64,000 nt of DNA from Pseudomonas nitroreducens (GTDB taxonomy: Bacteria; Pseudomonadota; Gammaproteobacteria; Pseudomonadales; Pseudomonadaceae), in assembly GCF_024170165.1 (NCBI RefSeq), contig NZ_JALJXP010000002.1, forward strand, positions 248,001 to 312,000, given 5' to 3'. The notes below the pieces were generated by a model. The model saw only the letters and a program-made list of their open reading frames with translations. It searched no databases and was not told where the DNA came from. Made by a program: the position numbers and the translations under genes. Within the stretch, counting starts at the first letter, position 1, and every line of letters starts with the position of its first letter. Positions 1 through 10,870 of the stretch are shown one piece after another.

Positions 1-473
1 GAGGTGATGATGATGATCGGGCGCTGCTTGGCCTTGATCGTCTCGTTGGTCTCGTAAACGAAGAACTCCATCTTGTCGAGTTCCTGCAACAGGTCGTTGG
101 GGAACTCGATGTCGGCCTTGTCGATCTCGTCGATCAGCAGGATCACGCGCTCCTCGGCCTCGAAGGCCTCCCAGAGCTTGCCCTTCTTGATGTAGTTGCG
201 CACGTCATGGACCTTGTCCACGCCCAGCTGCGAGTCGCGCAGGCGGCTGACCGCGTCGTACTCGTAGAGCCCCTGGTGGGCCTTGGTGGTGGACTTGATG
301 TGCCAGGTGATCAGCTTGGCGCCAAAGGACTCCGCCAGTTGCTCGGCGAGCATGGTCTTGCCGGTGCCCGGCTCACCTTTCACCAGCAGCGGGCGCTGCA
401 GGGTGATGGCGGCATTGACCGCCAGCTTGAGGTCGTCGGTGGCGACGTAGGACTGGGTGCCTTCGAACTTCAT
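1..473 (-). CDS. MoxR-family AAA+ ATPase (3' part outside window)
   Basis: Partial gene: the first 157 residues are present and the C-terminal half lies beyond the left edge. MoxR ATPases are chaperone-like AAA+ proteins that work with VWA-domain partners to mature or activate protein complexes in the cytoplasm. Seen here: Walker A GEPGTGKT at residues 33-40 and a Walker B ILLIDEID near residue 112, in the usual MoxR spacing, followed by the MoxR-typical stretch ending PIIIITS. The start is the ATG at 473, which gives the usual MKFEGTQSY N-terminus. Any VWA partner would lie downstream, outside the window, so its specific role cannot be read here. Family assignment is firm, subfamily is not. 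Confidence 0.9.
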   Translation of the reverse strand, partial: MKFEGTQSYVATDDLKLAVNAAITLQRPLLVKGEPGTGKTMLAEQLAESFGAKLITWHIKSTTKAHQGLYEYDAVSRLRDSQLGVDKVHDVRNYIKKGKLWEAFEAEERVILLIDEIDKADIEFPNDLLQELDKMEFFVYETNETIKAKQRPIIIIT

Positions 474-634
474 CGGTGAATCCTCGAACGATGCGGGCCG
501 GGCGCTCTGCCGGGCCGGGCGAATGGTCGGACAAGCTGCGACTATACCGCGCAGCCAAGGCGAGTGTGAACGCAGACGCGGCATTCAGTCATTGAATGGC
601 GGGTCAGGGGATGACTGATCGCAAATGGCCTGCC

Positions 635-689
635 GATGACAAGTTTGCTTTACATCGAAGACACCCCGATGTTAAGTTCGCTTTACATC
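635..689. promoter_or_regulatory. Two 22-bp dyad operator-like sites, 33 bp apart
   Basis: Two near-identical sites lie at 635-656 and 668-689. Each reads GATG, 2 nt, AAG, 4 nt, CTT, 2 nt, CATC, so each is a dyad, and the pair is also a direct repeat (the 16-mer AAGTTTGCTTTACATC versus AAGTTCGCTTTACATC). The spacing is 33 bp, about three helical turns. The second site ends 2 nt before the Shine-Dalgarno of the membrane-protein gene at 704. The simplest reading is an operator for the XRE regulator encoded just downstream; that link is inference. Confidence 0.6.
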
Positions 690-703
690 ACAAGGAGACC
701 GCG

Positions 704-1093
704 ATGAATCCCGCCCTGCGCCGCTACACCCTGTCCTGCGCCGCCCTGATGCTCCTCTACTCCGCCCTGGTCGCGCTGATCAGCTGGGGGCTGGACCTGC
801 AGCAGCTGCCTTATGCCCTGCGCGTCCTGGCCGCCGCCTCTCCGGCTTTGCCGCTGCTGGCGATGCTCTACGTGTTCGACCGCTACCTGCGCAGCGAGCC
901 GGACGAATTCCTGCGTTTCCTGCTGTCCCGAGCCGCCATGCTGGCCGGCGGCGTGGTAGTCGGGCTGTTCAGCGCCTGGGGCTTCCTCGAGCAGTACGCC
1001 GCCTGGCCGCGCTTCCCGGTGATCCTCGCCTTCCCGCTGTTCTGGGCCGCCTACGGCGTTGCCGTGGTGCTGCTGCGCCGGCGCTTCGCCTGA
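704..1093 (+). CDS. Small integral membrane protein, partner of XRE regulator
   Basis: A 129-residue protein with four hydrophobic segments (about residues 8-27, 41-58, 73-92 and 103-121) separated by short charged loops, so an inner-membrane protein with both ends probably cytoplasmic. I do not recognise a named family. The ATG at 704 is chosen because AAGGAGA sits 7 nt upstream and translation from there starts just before the first membrane segment; longer in-frame starts would run through the repeated operator sites. It is followed 22 bp later by a 65-residue XRE regulator, and the two look like one transcription unit. Pairs of a small membrane protein and a minimal XRE repressor are common in bacteria, but their function is unknown. 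Confidence 0.75.
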   Translation: MNPALRRYTLSCAALMLLYSALVALISWGLDLQQLPYALRVLAAASPALPLLAMLYVFDRYLRSEPDEFLRFLLSRAAMLAGGVVVGLFSAWGFLEQYAAWPRFPVILAFPLFWAAYGVAVVLLRRRFA

Positions 1094-1115
1094 CCGATCC
1101 GAGAAAGGAGCAACC

Positions 1116-1313
1116 ATGCACAATCGCCTCAAGGCATTGCGCGCCGAACGCGGCTGGAGCCAGCAGGACCTCGCCCTGCAACTGCAGGTTTCGCGGCAGA
1201 GCGTGATCGCCATCGAGAGTGGCAAGTTCGATCCCAGCCTGCCGCTGGCCTTTCGTATAGCCCGGGTCTTCGGCCTGAGCATCGAGGCCATCTTCAGCGA
1301 CGCGCAGCCCTAG
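1116..1313 (+). CDS. Minimal XRE-family HTH transcriptional regulator
   Basis: A 65-residue protein that is essentially one Cro/C1-type helix-turn-helix domain: residues 1-60 cover the five-helix fold with the signature SQQDLALQLQVSRQSVIAIE, and there is no ligand-binding or dimerisation tail beyond it. The ATG at 1116 has GAAAGGAG upstream at good spacing. It follows the membrane-protein gene by 22 bp in the same direction, so the two are probably cotranscribed. By analogy with similar short XRE proteins it is likely an autorepressor, and the paired dyads at 635-689 are the obvious target. The target is inferred; the fold is clear. Confidence 0.85.
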   Translation: MHNRLKALRAERGWSQQDLALQLQVSRQSVIAIESGKFDPSLPLAFRIARVFGLSIEAIFSDAQP

Positions 1314-1397
1314 TGAGCCGGGTGCGCCGACTGGACTACGAAGCCCGCCGGGCATAGGCTGCTGGGTCTGCACAGCTCCGAACCTAAGGAACGCATC

Positions 1398-2372
<975 letters not shown>

Positions 2373-2380
2373 GCTCTATT

Positions 2381-2403
2381 CCGCCCCTCTGCGGGGCGGT
2401 TTC
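2381..2403 (+). terminator. Intrinsic terminator after cysK
   Basis: Perfect 7-bp stem CCGCCCC / GGGGCGG with a 5-nt loop, followed by a short TTT run, starting 8 bp after the cysK stop. Confidence 0.8.
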
Positions 2404-2502
2404 CTACCTGCCGTTCCGAATCGGTGCGGCTCGAGTCACGTGCGCTGTCTGCGGACCCGCAGGCAGCCATGGCCCCTCGCCATGTTCCGGCAAAATGGTT
2501 AA

Positions 2503-3678
<1,176 letters not shown>

Positions 3679-3693
3679 GCATCACCCTTGCCT

Positions 3694-3729
3694 GACAACG
3701 CGCGGCCCCGGCCGCGCGTTGTCGTTTTC
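3694..3729 (+). terminator. Intrinsic terminator after polyamine-binding protein gene
   Basis: Perfect 14-bp stem (GACAACGCGCGGCC with its complement) and a very short loop, followed by a GTTTTCG run; begins 15 bp after the stop codon. Confidence 0.85.
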
Positions 3730-3792
3730 GTCGCGCAAGTCGCGCTTTGCCGCGCGACTCGCACAAGGCTCGCGCCCTCGCGCGAAGCCCGC

Positions 3793-3798
3793 TATAGT
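3793..3798 (+). promoter_or_regulatory. Probable -10 element of the DMT-exporter leader
   Basis: TATAGT preceded by GC, the same shape as the -10 elements before rimO, fdxA and yedE in this window (TAGAAT). A start a few bases downstream would give a leader of roughly 315 nt before the DMT start codon. No clear -35 hexamer is visible. Confidence 0.4.
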
Positions 3799-3846
3799 CA
3801 GCCCACGCAGCGCCAATGCTGCCCCACTCAACAAGGTTCGCCTTCC

Positions 3847-4008
3847 ATGTCCCGATACCCATTGCCCGATCCGGCAATCAACGTTGCAGCCTCCCCGGCT
3901 TGCGGCGCGGGTGCGGGCGCGGCCTGCCCTCCTCCGCCCCCTGTCGTCGCTGTCGCGTCGCCTCCGCCTCCCGGTGCGGCCTACCCGCCACCCGGCGTGA
4001 GCTTCTGA
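3847..4008 (+). CDS. Candidate proline-rich leader peptide
   Basis: A 53-codon reading frame, not certain to be a gene. It ends with three proline runs (five, four and three consecutive Pro) separated by Val/Ala/Ser and Gly/Ala/Tyr, and 15 of 53 residues are Pro. In the first two runs five of nine Pro codons are CCT, a codon this GC-rich genome otherwise uses little. A weak AAGG lies 10 nt before the ATG. It occupies the otherwise unexplained 440-bp gap before the DMT exporter gene and starts about 40 nt after a plausible promoter. Consecutive prolines stall ribosomes unless EF-P acts, so a leader-peptide role is possible. It could equally be chance in GC-rich DNA. Confidence 0.35.
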   Translation: MSRYPLPDPAINVAASPACGAGAGAACPPPPPVVAVASPPPPGAAYPPPGVSF

Positions 4009-4039
4009 CGCCACACGCTGTTTCCATCGCCTGGTTTTC

Positions 4040-4111
4040 CGCGCACAACTGACGCGGCTCCCGGTATGTGTCCGGCCATCGAAGGCCGGTCGTGATCTGC
4101 CTGACGACAGG
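4040..4111 (+). promoter_or_regulatory. Structured 5' leader of DMT exporter gene
   Basis: Three consecutive hairpins can be drawn: CCGCG / CGCGG around 4039-4057, a perfect CCGGCC / GGCCGG with a 6-nt loop at 4072-4089, and CCTG-ACGA-CAGG at 4100-4111. The last one contains the CAGG that serves as the ribosome-binding site for the ATG at 4120, so it could gate translation. I cannot match the set to a known riboswitch class. Confidence 0.4.
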
Positions 4112-4119
4112 TGCATTGC

Positions 4120-5022
4120 ATGATTTCGCTCAACCGCTCGTCCCTGGCCGCCCTGGCCAGCACCTCCCTGTTCGTGCTGCTGTGGAGCAGCGCCGCGATC
4201 ATCAGCAAGTGGGGCCTGGCCCATGCTTCGCCGATGGTCTTCCTCATCGCCCGCTTCGGCACCGCGCTGGTGGCGCTGCTGATCCTCTCGCCGCTGATCG
4301 GCCTGCGCTGGCCGCGCGAGCGCAGGCAGGTGCGCCACGCCGTGCTCACCGGCCTGGTGATGCTGGGCATCTACCCGATCTTCTACCTGATGGCGCTGGA
4401 CCTGCACGTCACCCCCGGCGTCATAGCCACGGTGCTCGGCGTGCAGCCGATGCTGACCAGCTTCCTGCTCGAACGCCGGCATTCGGCGCCGCGCCTGGGC
4501 GGGCTCGCACTGGGCCTGAGCGGGCTGGTGATGGTGGTGTACCAGAGCATCGGGCTGTCGGGCCTGACCTTCGCCGGCCTGGCCTGCTGCCTGCTGGCGC
4601 TGCTGTCGATCACCGGCGGCTCGATCCTGCAGAAGAACATCCGCGAGAACCCGCTGGGCACCCTGCCCCTGCAGTACATGGCCGGGCTGGCGCTGTGCAT
4701 CGGCGTGGCGCCTTTCCAGCCGCTGCACGTGGAGTGGAATGCGGCGTTCATCCTCAGCGCGCTGTGGATGGGCCTGATGGTCTCGGTGCTGGCCACCGTG
4801 CTGCTCTACCGGATGATCGCGGCGGGCAACCTGGTCAACGTCACCAGCCTGTTCTACCTGGTGCCGGCGGTCACGGCGCTGATGGATTACGCGGTGTTCG
4901 GCAATCGCCTGTCCGCACTCGGCCTGCTGGGCATGGGGCTGATCGTGGTGGGGTTGATGCTGGTGTTCCGCCAGGCAGCGCCAGCGCGGGACGCCGGGGC
5001 CGTGCGGGTTGTGGATAACTGA
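4120..5022 (+). CDS. EamA/DMT-family transporter
   Basis: A 300-residue inner-membrane protein with about ten hydrophobic helices arranged as two EamA repeats, each with the usual WSSAAIISKWG-like first helix and a GGLALGLSGLVMVV-like fifth helix. DMT proteins of this type usually export amino acids or other small metabolites. The ATG at 4120 is preferred over the GTG at 4111 because the CAGG lies 8 nt before it. The long leader with a proline-rich reading frame and an RBS hairpin suggests post-transcriptional control. It is convergent with a second DMT gene at 5241-6146. Substrate unknown. Confidence 0.85.
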   Translation: MISLNRSSLAALASTSLFVLLWSSAAIISKWGLAHASPMVFLIARFGTALVALLILSPLIGLRWPRERRQVRHAVLTGLVMLGIYPIFYLMALDLHVTPGVIATVLGVQPMLTSFLLERRHSAPRLGGLALGLSGLVMVVYQSIGLSGLTFAGLACCLLALLSITGGSILQKNIRENPLGTLPLQYMAGLALCIGVAPFQPLHVEWNAAFILSALWMGLMVSVLATVLLYRMIAAGNLVNVTSLFYLVPAVTALMDYAVFGNRLSALGLLGMGLIVVGLMLVFRQAAPARDAGAVRVVDN

Positions 5023-5040
5023 TAGTCCTGCGCGCGGACT

Positions 5041-5182
5041 GTCCCCTCTCCCTAACCCTCTCCCTGAAGGGAGAGGGGACTGTTCTGCGTCGCCTGGAAG
5101 GTTCTAGCAATCCTGCGATAACAGGAAAAACTCCGCTCTCAGAGAGTGCAGAGGACAGCTCCCTCTCCCTTCAGGGAGAGGG
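5041..5182. repeat. Pyrimidine-rich inverted repeats between convergent DMT genes
   Basis: Two related inverted repeats: 5041-5080 (arms GTCCCCTCTCCCT and its complement) and 5161-5182 (arms CCCTCTCCCT and its complement, 2-nt loop). Both hold the CCCTCTCCCT unit, of a kind widely dispersed between genes in pseudomonads and xanthomonads. Placed between converging genes, they may also act as a bidirectional terminator. Confidence 0.65.
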
Positions 5183-5240
5183 CTGGGGAGAGGGAGACCC
5201 ATCGGCACGCTCTATCAGCGAACGCCTCAGCTCTTAAGCC

Positions 5241-6146
5241 TCAACCCGCCGCCTCCACCTTCGGCTGCGGCGCCGGCCTAAGCACCAGCCACAGCGCCAG
5301 CGCAATCAGCACGCCACCCTGCAGGTGCGCCCAGGACAGCGACTCATCCAGCAGCAGCACGCCCCAGAACACGCCGAACGGCGGAATCAGAAAGGTCACC
5401 GTCATGGTCTTCAGCGGGCCGATGCTCGCCAGCAGGCGGAAGTACAGGACGTAGGCGAAGGAGGTGCAGAGAAAGCCCAGCCCGGCCAGCGCCAGCAGGA
5501 TCTTCGGTTCGGCCAGCGGCGCCAGCGGCATGTCGAGGCTGGTGCCGAGGAAGAACGGCAGCAGGCACAGGGTCGCGCCAGCCTGGCTGCCCAGGGCCGA
5601 GACGGCGAAGTCCAGGCCGCCCTGGTCGTTGATCCAGCGCTTGGTGAAGTAGCCGGCGAAGCCGTAGCAGGTCGTCGCCACCAGGCACGCCGTGGCCCCC
5701 CAGAGCACCTGGGAATCGAAGGGAACGGGCCCGGCACGGGTCAGTACCGCTACGCCCGCCAAACCCAGCAGCACGCCAAGAGCCTTGCCGCCGGTGAGTG
5801 CCTCGCCGAAGAACAACGAGCCGATCAGCACGCCCATCAGCGGCGTGGTGGCGTTGAAGATCGCCGAATACCCCGCGGGCAGAAACTGCGCCGCCAGGCT
5901 GTACATCAGCACCGGGATGCCGGAAGCGATCACGCCGATCAGCAGCAGGCGCACCAGCTTGCCGCGAAACTCCCAGCGCGCGCGCAGCGCCAGCATGATC
6001 ACCACCAGGCCGATGGCCGAGAGAAACACCCGGAAGAACGCCGTCGGCATCACCCCGATGGCCGGCACCAGTTGGCGCATGAACAGGAAACTGGCGCCCC
6101 AGATGGCAGCCAGACCGAACATGTTGAGCAGAGCGGCAGGGTTCAT
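5241..6146 (-). CDS. EamA/DMT-family transporter
   Basis: A 301-residue protein with two tandem EamA domains and about ten membrane helices; the first helix carries AAIWGASFLFMR and the second half begins CLVATTCYGFAGYF, both typical of drug/metabolite transporters. The start ATG at 6146 has GGAG nine bases upstream; an upstream TTG at 6161 would overlap that site and is rejected. It reads toward the other DMT gene and is only distantly similar to it, so this is not a recent duplication. Likely an exporter of amino acids or related compounds; substrate not predictable. Confidence 0.85.
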   Translation of the reverse strand: MNPAALLNMFGLAAIWGASFLFMRQLVPAIGVMPTAFFRVFLSAIGLVVIMLALRARWEFRGKLVRLLLIGVIASGIPVLMYSLAAQFLPAGYSAIFNATTPLMGVLIGSLFFGEALTGGKALGVLLGLAGVAVLTRAGPVPFDSQVLWGATACLVATTCYGFAGYFTKRWINDQGGLDFAVSALGSQAGATLCLLPFFLGTSLDMPLAPLAEPKILLALAGLGFLCTSFAYVLYFRLLASIGPLKTMTVTFLIPPFGVFWGVLLLDESLSWAHLQGGVLIALALWLVLRPAPQPKVEAAG

Positions 6147-6228
6147 CGCGAAGGGCTCCAAGGCAGGTAAGCCACCAGCCTACGCCAGTGGTGAAGAGCA
6201 TCCATCCACAGCTGACTTTCAAAGTCCA

Positions 6229-6729
6229 TCAGCGATTCTGGCGCAACCGCGCCATGCTCAGCACGTCGGCATAAACACCGTCACGCAGGGCGAATTCACG
6301 CAGCGTTCCTTCCACCTCGAAGCCGAACTTGCGATACAGCGCGATGGCCGGCTCGTTGTCGGTATAAACAGTCAGCTCGACTCGACGCAGGCCCATCCAG
6401 TTATCGGCGATGTCCATCAGCTCGGCCAGCAGCCGCGTACCAATGCCGCGTCCCTGCCAAGCCACGGCGACGCCCATGCCGATGCTGCCGCACTGACTGC
6501 GGCGCACGCGCGGGTACTGTTCCAGGCTGGCGCTGCCGATCACCTCGCCCTGGTGGAGTGCCAGCAGGGAAATGCGGCGCTCGTCGTCCAGCACCATGCG
6601 CTTGCGCCACAGTTCCGGCGCCTGATAGGGCATCTGCAGAACCTGGCGCGCCACCGCCGGGTCGTTGTAGAGGGCTGCGAGGCCATTGATGTGCTGCTCG
6701 GTGCAGCGCTCGATGCGGACGTCTTGCAT
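6229..6729 (-). CDS. GNAT N-acetyltransferase, AaaT/YhhY type
   Basis: A 166-residue single-domain GNAT enzyme. The acetyl-CoA pyrophosphate loop is WQGRGIG near residue 92, and the C-terminal half ([27 protein letters not shown] region) closely follows E. coli YhhY, also called AaaT, which N-acetylates certain amino acids such as Phe and Met. The ATG at 6729 gives the expected length; longer in-frame starts would run into the aceK promoter region. It is divergent from aceK and codirectional with the DMT gene, 82 bp upstream of it, so the two may be cotranscribed. Family is clear, substrate is inferred from YhhY. Confidence 0.8.
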   Translation of the reverse strand: MQDVRIERCTEQHINGLAALYNDPAVARQVLQMPYQAPELWRKRMVLDDERRISLLALHQGEVIGSASLEQYPRVRRSQCGSIGMGVAVAWQGRGIGTRLLAELMDIADNWMGLRRVELTVYTDNEPAIALYRKFGFEVEGTLREFALRDGVYADVLSMARLRQNR

Positions 6730-6904
6730 GGCGTACCGGCTCCTTGCCGAAGGGTGGTGTCCTGGGCTCTTTTCCAAGAGCGGGCCGGCCAGCATACGCG
6801 CTAACCCTGCGGGAAAGCTGCACGATCTGCCGAAGAAACCGCCCTTTCCCAACCGGTTCGCCGTGACTAAGCTCGCTGCACCAGAACCCAGCAGAGGCGC
6901 TCCC

Positions 6905-8641
6905 ATGGCTCAGCACTGGCCGGCGACCGAGATCGCGACCCTGATCCTCGATGGCTTCGACGACTACCGCGCGAAGTTCCACCAGATCACCGCCGGAGCG
7001 CCCGCGCGTTTCGAGCAGGCACAGTGGCAGGAGGCCCAGCGCGCCTCCGCCGAACGCATCGAGCTGTACGAGGAAATGGTCGCCGAGACCGTCGGTCGAC
7101 TGACCCGCGCCATGGCCGGCATCGACCTGGTCGACGTGGAGCGCTGGCCCATCGCCAAGAGCGCCTACATCACGCTGATCGACCCGCGGCTGGACGACGA
7201 ACTGGCGGAGACCTGGTTCAACTCGATCTTCTGCGGCCTGTTCAGCCACGACAACATCAGCGACGGCACGATGTTCGTGCACACCACCCGACCGTCCCTG
7301 CGTGCCCATTCGCGCGACCCGCACACCCGCCTCTACCGTCCCGGCGGCAAGCTGCGCCAGGCGCTGGAGAGCATCTTCGACGACTACCGTTTCGCCGTGG
7401 ACTACGACGACCGCGAACGCGACCTGCAGCGCATGGACAGCCTGCTGCACGCCAACCTGCCGGACTGGGTGTGCAAGGACCCGACCTTGACCATCGAGCT
7501 GATCGGCTCGGTGTTCTACCGCAACAAGGGCGCCTACCTGGTGGGCCGCCTGTTCACCCCGGAGGAGCAGTGGCCGCTGGTGTTCCCGCTGGTGCACCAC
7601 GAGGGGCGTGGCATCCAGTTCGACACGGTGATCACCGACGAGGCGGAAGTCTCGATCATCTTCTCCTTCACCCGCTCCTACTTCATGGTCGATGCGCCGG
7701 TGCCGGCGGAGATGGTCGCCTTCCTCAAGCGCCTGCTGCCGGGCAAGCACATCGCCGAGCTGTACACTTCCATCGGCTTCTACAAGCAGGGCAAGAGCGA
7801 GTTCTACCGCGCACTGATCAACCACCTGGCAACCACCGACGACCGCTTCGTCATGGCTCCCGGCGTGCGCGGCATGGTGATGAGCGTGTTCACCCTGCCG
7901 GGCTTCAACACCGTGTTCAAGATCATCAAGGACAACTTCAACCCGGCCAAGACCGTGGACCACGCCACGGTGATCCAGAAGTACCAGCTGGTGAAGAACC
8001 ACGACCGCGTCGGGCGCCTGGCCGACACCCAGCAGTTCGCCGACTTCCGCTTCCCGGTGCGCAAGTTCGACCCGGACTGCCTCGCCGAACTGCTGGATGT
8101 CGCGCCCTCCACCGTCATGCTGGAGGGCGACGTGGTGCTGATCCGTCACTGCTGGACCGAGCGCCGCATGACCCCGCTGAACATCTACCTGGAGCACGCC
8201 ACACCGGCGCAGGTGGAGGAAGCGCTGAAGGACTACGGCCTGGCGATCAAGCAACTGGCGGCGGCGAACATCTTCCCCGGCGACATGCTGTTGAAGAACT
8301 TCGGCGTCACCCGCCATGGCCGCGTGGTGTTCTACGACTACGACGAGATCTGCTACCTGACCGAAGTGCATTTCCGCCACATCCCGCCGGCGCGCTACGA
8401 AGAGGACGAGATGTCCTCCGAACCCTGGTACTCGGTGGGGCCGATGGACGTGTTCCCGGAAGAGTTTCCGCGTTTCCTGTTCGTCGACCTGAAGCTGCGC
8501 CGGCAATTCGCCAAGCTGCATGGCAACCTGTTCGACGCGGACTACTGGAAGGGTCTGCAGGAGCAGATTCGTGCCGGCAAGGTGATCGACGTGTTCCCCT
8601 ACCGCCGCCACGAGTCGCCGGAAGAAGCGCTGGCGCGCTAG
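6905..8641 (+). CDS. aceK: Isocitrate dehydrogenase kinase/phosphatase
   Basis: A 578-residue bifunctional enzyme that phosphorylates and dephosphorylates isocitrate dehydrogenase, so steering isocitrate between the TCA cycle and the glyoxylate shunt on acetate or fatty acids. The kinase-like catalytic DYDE motif is at residues 478-481, and the length matches AceK of other proteobacteria. The start ATG at 6905 lies behind AGAGGCGC. As usual in Pseudomonas, it stands alone and is not linked to aceA or aceB, unlike the E. coli operon. A bidirectional terminator separates it from convergent kup. Confidence 0.97.
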   Translation: MAQHWPATEIATLILDGFDDYRAKFHQITAGAPARFEQAQWQEAQRASAERIELYEEMVAETVGRLTRAMAGIDLVDVERWPIAKSAYITLIDPRLDDELAETWFNSIFCGLFSHDNISDGTMFVHTTRPSLRAHSRDPHTRLYRPGGKLRQALESIFDDYRFAVDYDDRERDLQRMDSLLHANLPDWVCKDPTLTIELIGSVFYRNKGAYLVGRLFTPEEQWPLVFPLVHHEGRGIQFDTVITDEAEVSIIFSFTRSYFMVDAPVPAEMVAFLKRLLPGKHIAELYTSIGFYKQGKSEFYRALINHLATTDDRFVMAPGVRGMVMSVFTLPGFNTVFKIIKDNFNPAKTVDHATVIQKYQLVKNHDRVGRLADTQQFADFRFPVRKFDPDCLAELLDVAPSTVMLEGDVVLIRHCWTERRMTPLNIYLEHATPAQVEEALKDYGLAIKQLAAANIFPGDMLLKNFGVTRHGRVVFYDYDEICYLTEVHFRHIPPARYEEDEMSSEPWYSVGPMDVFPEEFPRFLFVDLKLRRQFAKLHGNLFDADYWKGLQEQIRAGKVIDVFPYRRHESPEEALAR

Positions 8642-8678
8642 GCCAGGCGCGGCGTTCCTGCATCAAAACTCCAAAATG

Positions 8679-8707
8679 AAAAAACGCGCCCATTGGCGCG
8701 TTTTTTT
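8679..8707. terminator. Bidirectional terminator between aceK and kup
   Basis: Stem AACGCGCC / GGCGCGTT with loop CATT, flanked by an A-run on the left and a seven-T run on the right, so it can serve both converging genes. Confidence 0.9.
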
Positions 8708-8721
8708 CATACAGCAAGAAC

Positions 8722-10626
8722 TCAGATTTCCACCTGCGTACCCAGCTCGATCACTCGGTTCAGTGGCAGGTTGAAGTAGCGCAGGTTGCCATTGGCGTTC
8801 TTCAGCAGGAAGGCAAACAACGCCTCGCGCCAGCGCGCCATGCCGATCAGCTTGGACGGGATCACCGTCTCGCGGCTGAGGAAATAGGTGGTGCGCATCG
8901 GGCTGAAATCCAGCTCGTTGAGGTGGCACAGCTTGAGCGCCTGCGGGATGTCCGGGTCTTCCATGAAGCCGAAGTGCAGCACCACGCGGAAGAAGCCTTC
9001 GCCGTAGGCATCCACCTCGAAGCGGCGGTCGGCCGTAACACGCGGGCTGTCTTCGTTGACCACGGTGAGCAGCACGACCTGCTCATGCAGCACCTGGTTG
9101 TGCAGCAGGTTGTGCAACAGCGCATGGGGCACGGCGTCGGTGCGGGCGGTGAGGAATACGGCAGTGCCCTGCACGCGATGCGGCGGCTGCGAGCGGATGC
9201 TGGAAATGAACAGCGGCAGCGGCAGCGAGCCTTCGTCGAGGCGATCCACCAGCAGTTGGCGACCACGCTTCCAGGTAGTCATCAGGATGAACAGGCCGAT
9301 ACCGGCGATCACCGGGAAGGCGCCGCCCTGAACGACCTTGGGCAGGTTCGCGGCGAAGAACAGGGTGTCGACGAACAGCATCATCAGGAAGAACGGGATG
9401 GCCAGCCACAGCGGCCACTTCCACAGCAGCCAGACGACCACGCCCATCAGCAGGGTAGTCATCAGCATGGTGCCGGTCACCGCCACGCCATAGGCCGAGG
9501 CCAGGGCCGCGGAGGATTCGAAGCCGAGCACCAGCAGCACCACGCCGACCATCAGCGCCCAGTTCACGCCGGGAATATAGATCTGTCCCTGCTCGTGGCT
9601 CGAGGTGTGCTGGATCGACATGCGCGGCACGTAGCCCAGCTGGATGGCCTGGCGGGTCAGCGAGAAGGCGCCGGAGATTACCGCCTGCGAGGCGATCACG
9701 GTGGCCGCGGTGGACAGCGCCACCATCGGCACCAGCGCCCAGCCCGGCGCGGTCAGATAGAAGGGGTTACGCGCGGCTTCAGGGTTGACCAGGATGGTCG
9801 CGCCCTGGCCGAAGTAGTTCAGCACCAGCGCCGGCAGCACCAGGGCGAACCAGGCGCGGGCGATGGGCTTGCGGCCGAAGTGGCCCATGTCGGCGTAGAG
9901 CGCTTCGGCACCGGTCAGCGCCAGCACGGTGGCGCCGAGGATGGCGACGCCGATGCCCGGGTGGGAAACGAAGAAGTTGAAGGCCCAGGCCGGGTTCATC
10001 GCCTTGAGTACTTCCGGCTGCTGCGACACGCCATAGGCGCCCAGAGCAGCCAGGGCCAGGAACCATGCCACCATGATCGGCCCGAAGAGAATGCCGATGC
10101 GCGCGGTGCCGTGCTTCTGGATCAGGAACAGGCCCACCAGCACGATCAGCGACAGCGGCACCACCCAGTGCTCCAGGCCGTCGAAGGCGATCTCCAGGCC
10201 CTCGATGGCCGAGAGTACCGAGATCGCCGGAGTGATCATGCTGTCGCCATAGAACAGTGCGGCGCCGATCAACCCGGCCACCACCATGAATGCCTGCAGC
10301 TTGTGGCGGCCGGTAGCGGCGCGGCGCGCCAGCGCCGATAGCGCCATCACCCCGCCCTCACCCTGGTTGTCGGCGCGCAGTACGAAGATCACGTACTTGA
10401 TCGACACCACCCAGATCAGCGACCAGAAGATCAGCGAAAGCACGCCGAGCACGCCGTCATGGTTGGCCTGTACGCCATAACCGCCGACGAAGACTTCCTT
10501 GAGGGTGTACAGCGGGCTGGTGCCGATATCGCCGTAGCAGACGCCCACGGCGCCGACCATCAGGCCGATCGCGGAGCTCGAATGGGGCTGCTCATGCTCA
10601 ACGGTGCCGGCGCTTGCATCGGACAT
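8722..10626 (-). CDS. kup: Low-affinity K+ uptake permease
   Basis: A 634-residue KUP/HAK-family K+:H+ symporter with about twelve membrane helices in the first 450 residues and a cytoplasmic C-terminal domain. The signature [19 protein letters not shown] near residue 30 lies in helix 1 and lines the ion path. The ATG at 10626 has AGGAA upstream at a good distance. It is divergent from rimO, with 244 bp between the two starts; this kup / rimO arrangement is also known in P. aeruginosa. It supplies constitutive potassium uptake. No K+ or nucleotide-sensing leader was recognised upstream. Confidence 0.95.
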   Translation of the reverse strand: MSDASAGTVEHEQPHSSSAIGLMVGAVGVCYGDIGTSPLYTLKEVFVGGYGVQANHDGVLGVLSLIFWSLIWVVSIKYVIFVLRADNQGEGGVMALSALARRAATGRHKLQAFMVVAGLIGAALFYGDSMITPAISVLSAIEGLEIAFDGLEHWVVPLSLIVLVGLFLIQKHGTARIGILFGPIMVAWFLALAALGAYGVSQQPEVLKAMNPAWAFNFFVSHPGIGVAILGATVLALTGAEALYADMGHFGRKPIARAWFALVLPALVLNYFGQGATILVNPEAARNPFYLTAPGWALVPMVALSTAATVIASQAVISGAFSLTRQAIQLGYVPRMSIQHTSSHEQGQIYIPGVNWALMVGVVLLVLGFESSAALASAYGVAVTGTMLMTTLLMGVVVWLLWKWPLWLAIPFFLMMLFVDTLFFAANLPKVVQGGAFPVIAGIGLFILMTTWKRGRQLLVDRLDEGSLPLPLFISSIRSQPPHRVQGTAVFLTARTDAVPHALLHNLLHNQVLHEQVVLLTVVNEDSPRVTADRRFEVDAYGEGFFRVVLHFGFMEDPDIPQALKLCHLNELDFSPMRTTYFLSRETVIPSKLIGMARWREALFAFLLKNANGNLRYFNLPLNRVIELGTQVEI

Positions 10627-10810
10627 GTAACAAAATTCCTCAAAAAAATTCGGCGCATCCTGCTCCGACCCTTTCGTCGATGCAAGAGCCGGGTAAGAAG
10701 GTTCTGAATGACTATAGAGCCTGTTGCCCGGAATTACCGGGCGAACGGGGCTGTCAGGCGGCGTGCGACAGCTTGTCCCAGAGAGGCTGGTCAAGTGCGC
10801 GGGACGCCGC

Positions 10811-10816
10811 TAGAAT
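10811..10816 (+). promoter_or_regulatory. Probable -10 element of rimO promoter
   Basis: TAGAAT preceded by GC, 55 bp before the rimO start, followed by GCGCAC, the usual form of sigma-70 promoters in this genome. The -35 is weak. Confidence 0.45.
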
Positions 10817-10870
10817 TGCGCACTTTTTGATCAGAGGCGCCGCCAGCGCGCCCTTCGAGGTTAGCCGCAC

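Noticed and set aside
596..703. Longer N-terminus for the membrane protein starting at 596
   Set aside because: It would run through the two operator-like dyads and lacks a good RBS, while the ATG at 704 has AAGGAGA.
4100..4111. Guanidine-II (mini-ykkC) riboswitch
   Set aside because: Only one of the two required ACGR-loop hairpins is present; the neighbouring hairpin has a different 6-nt loop.
5241..6146. Duplication of the DMT gene at 4120-5022
   Set aside because: Both are EamA proteins, but they share only family-level similarity, so a recent tandem duplication is not supported.
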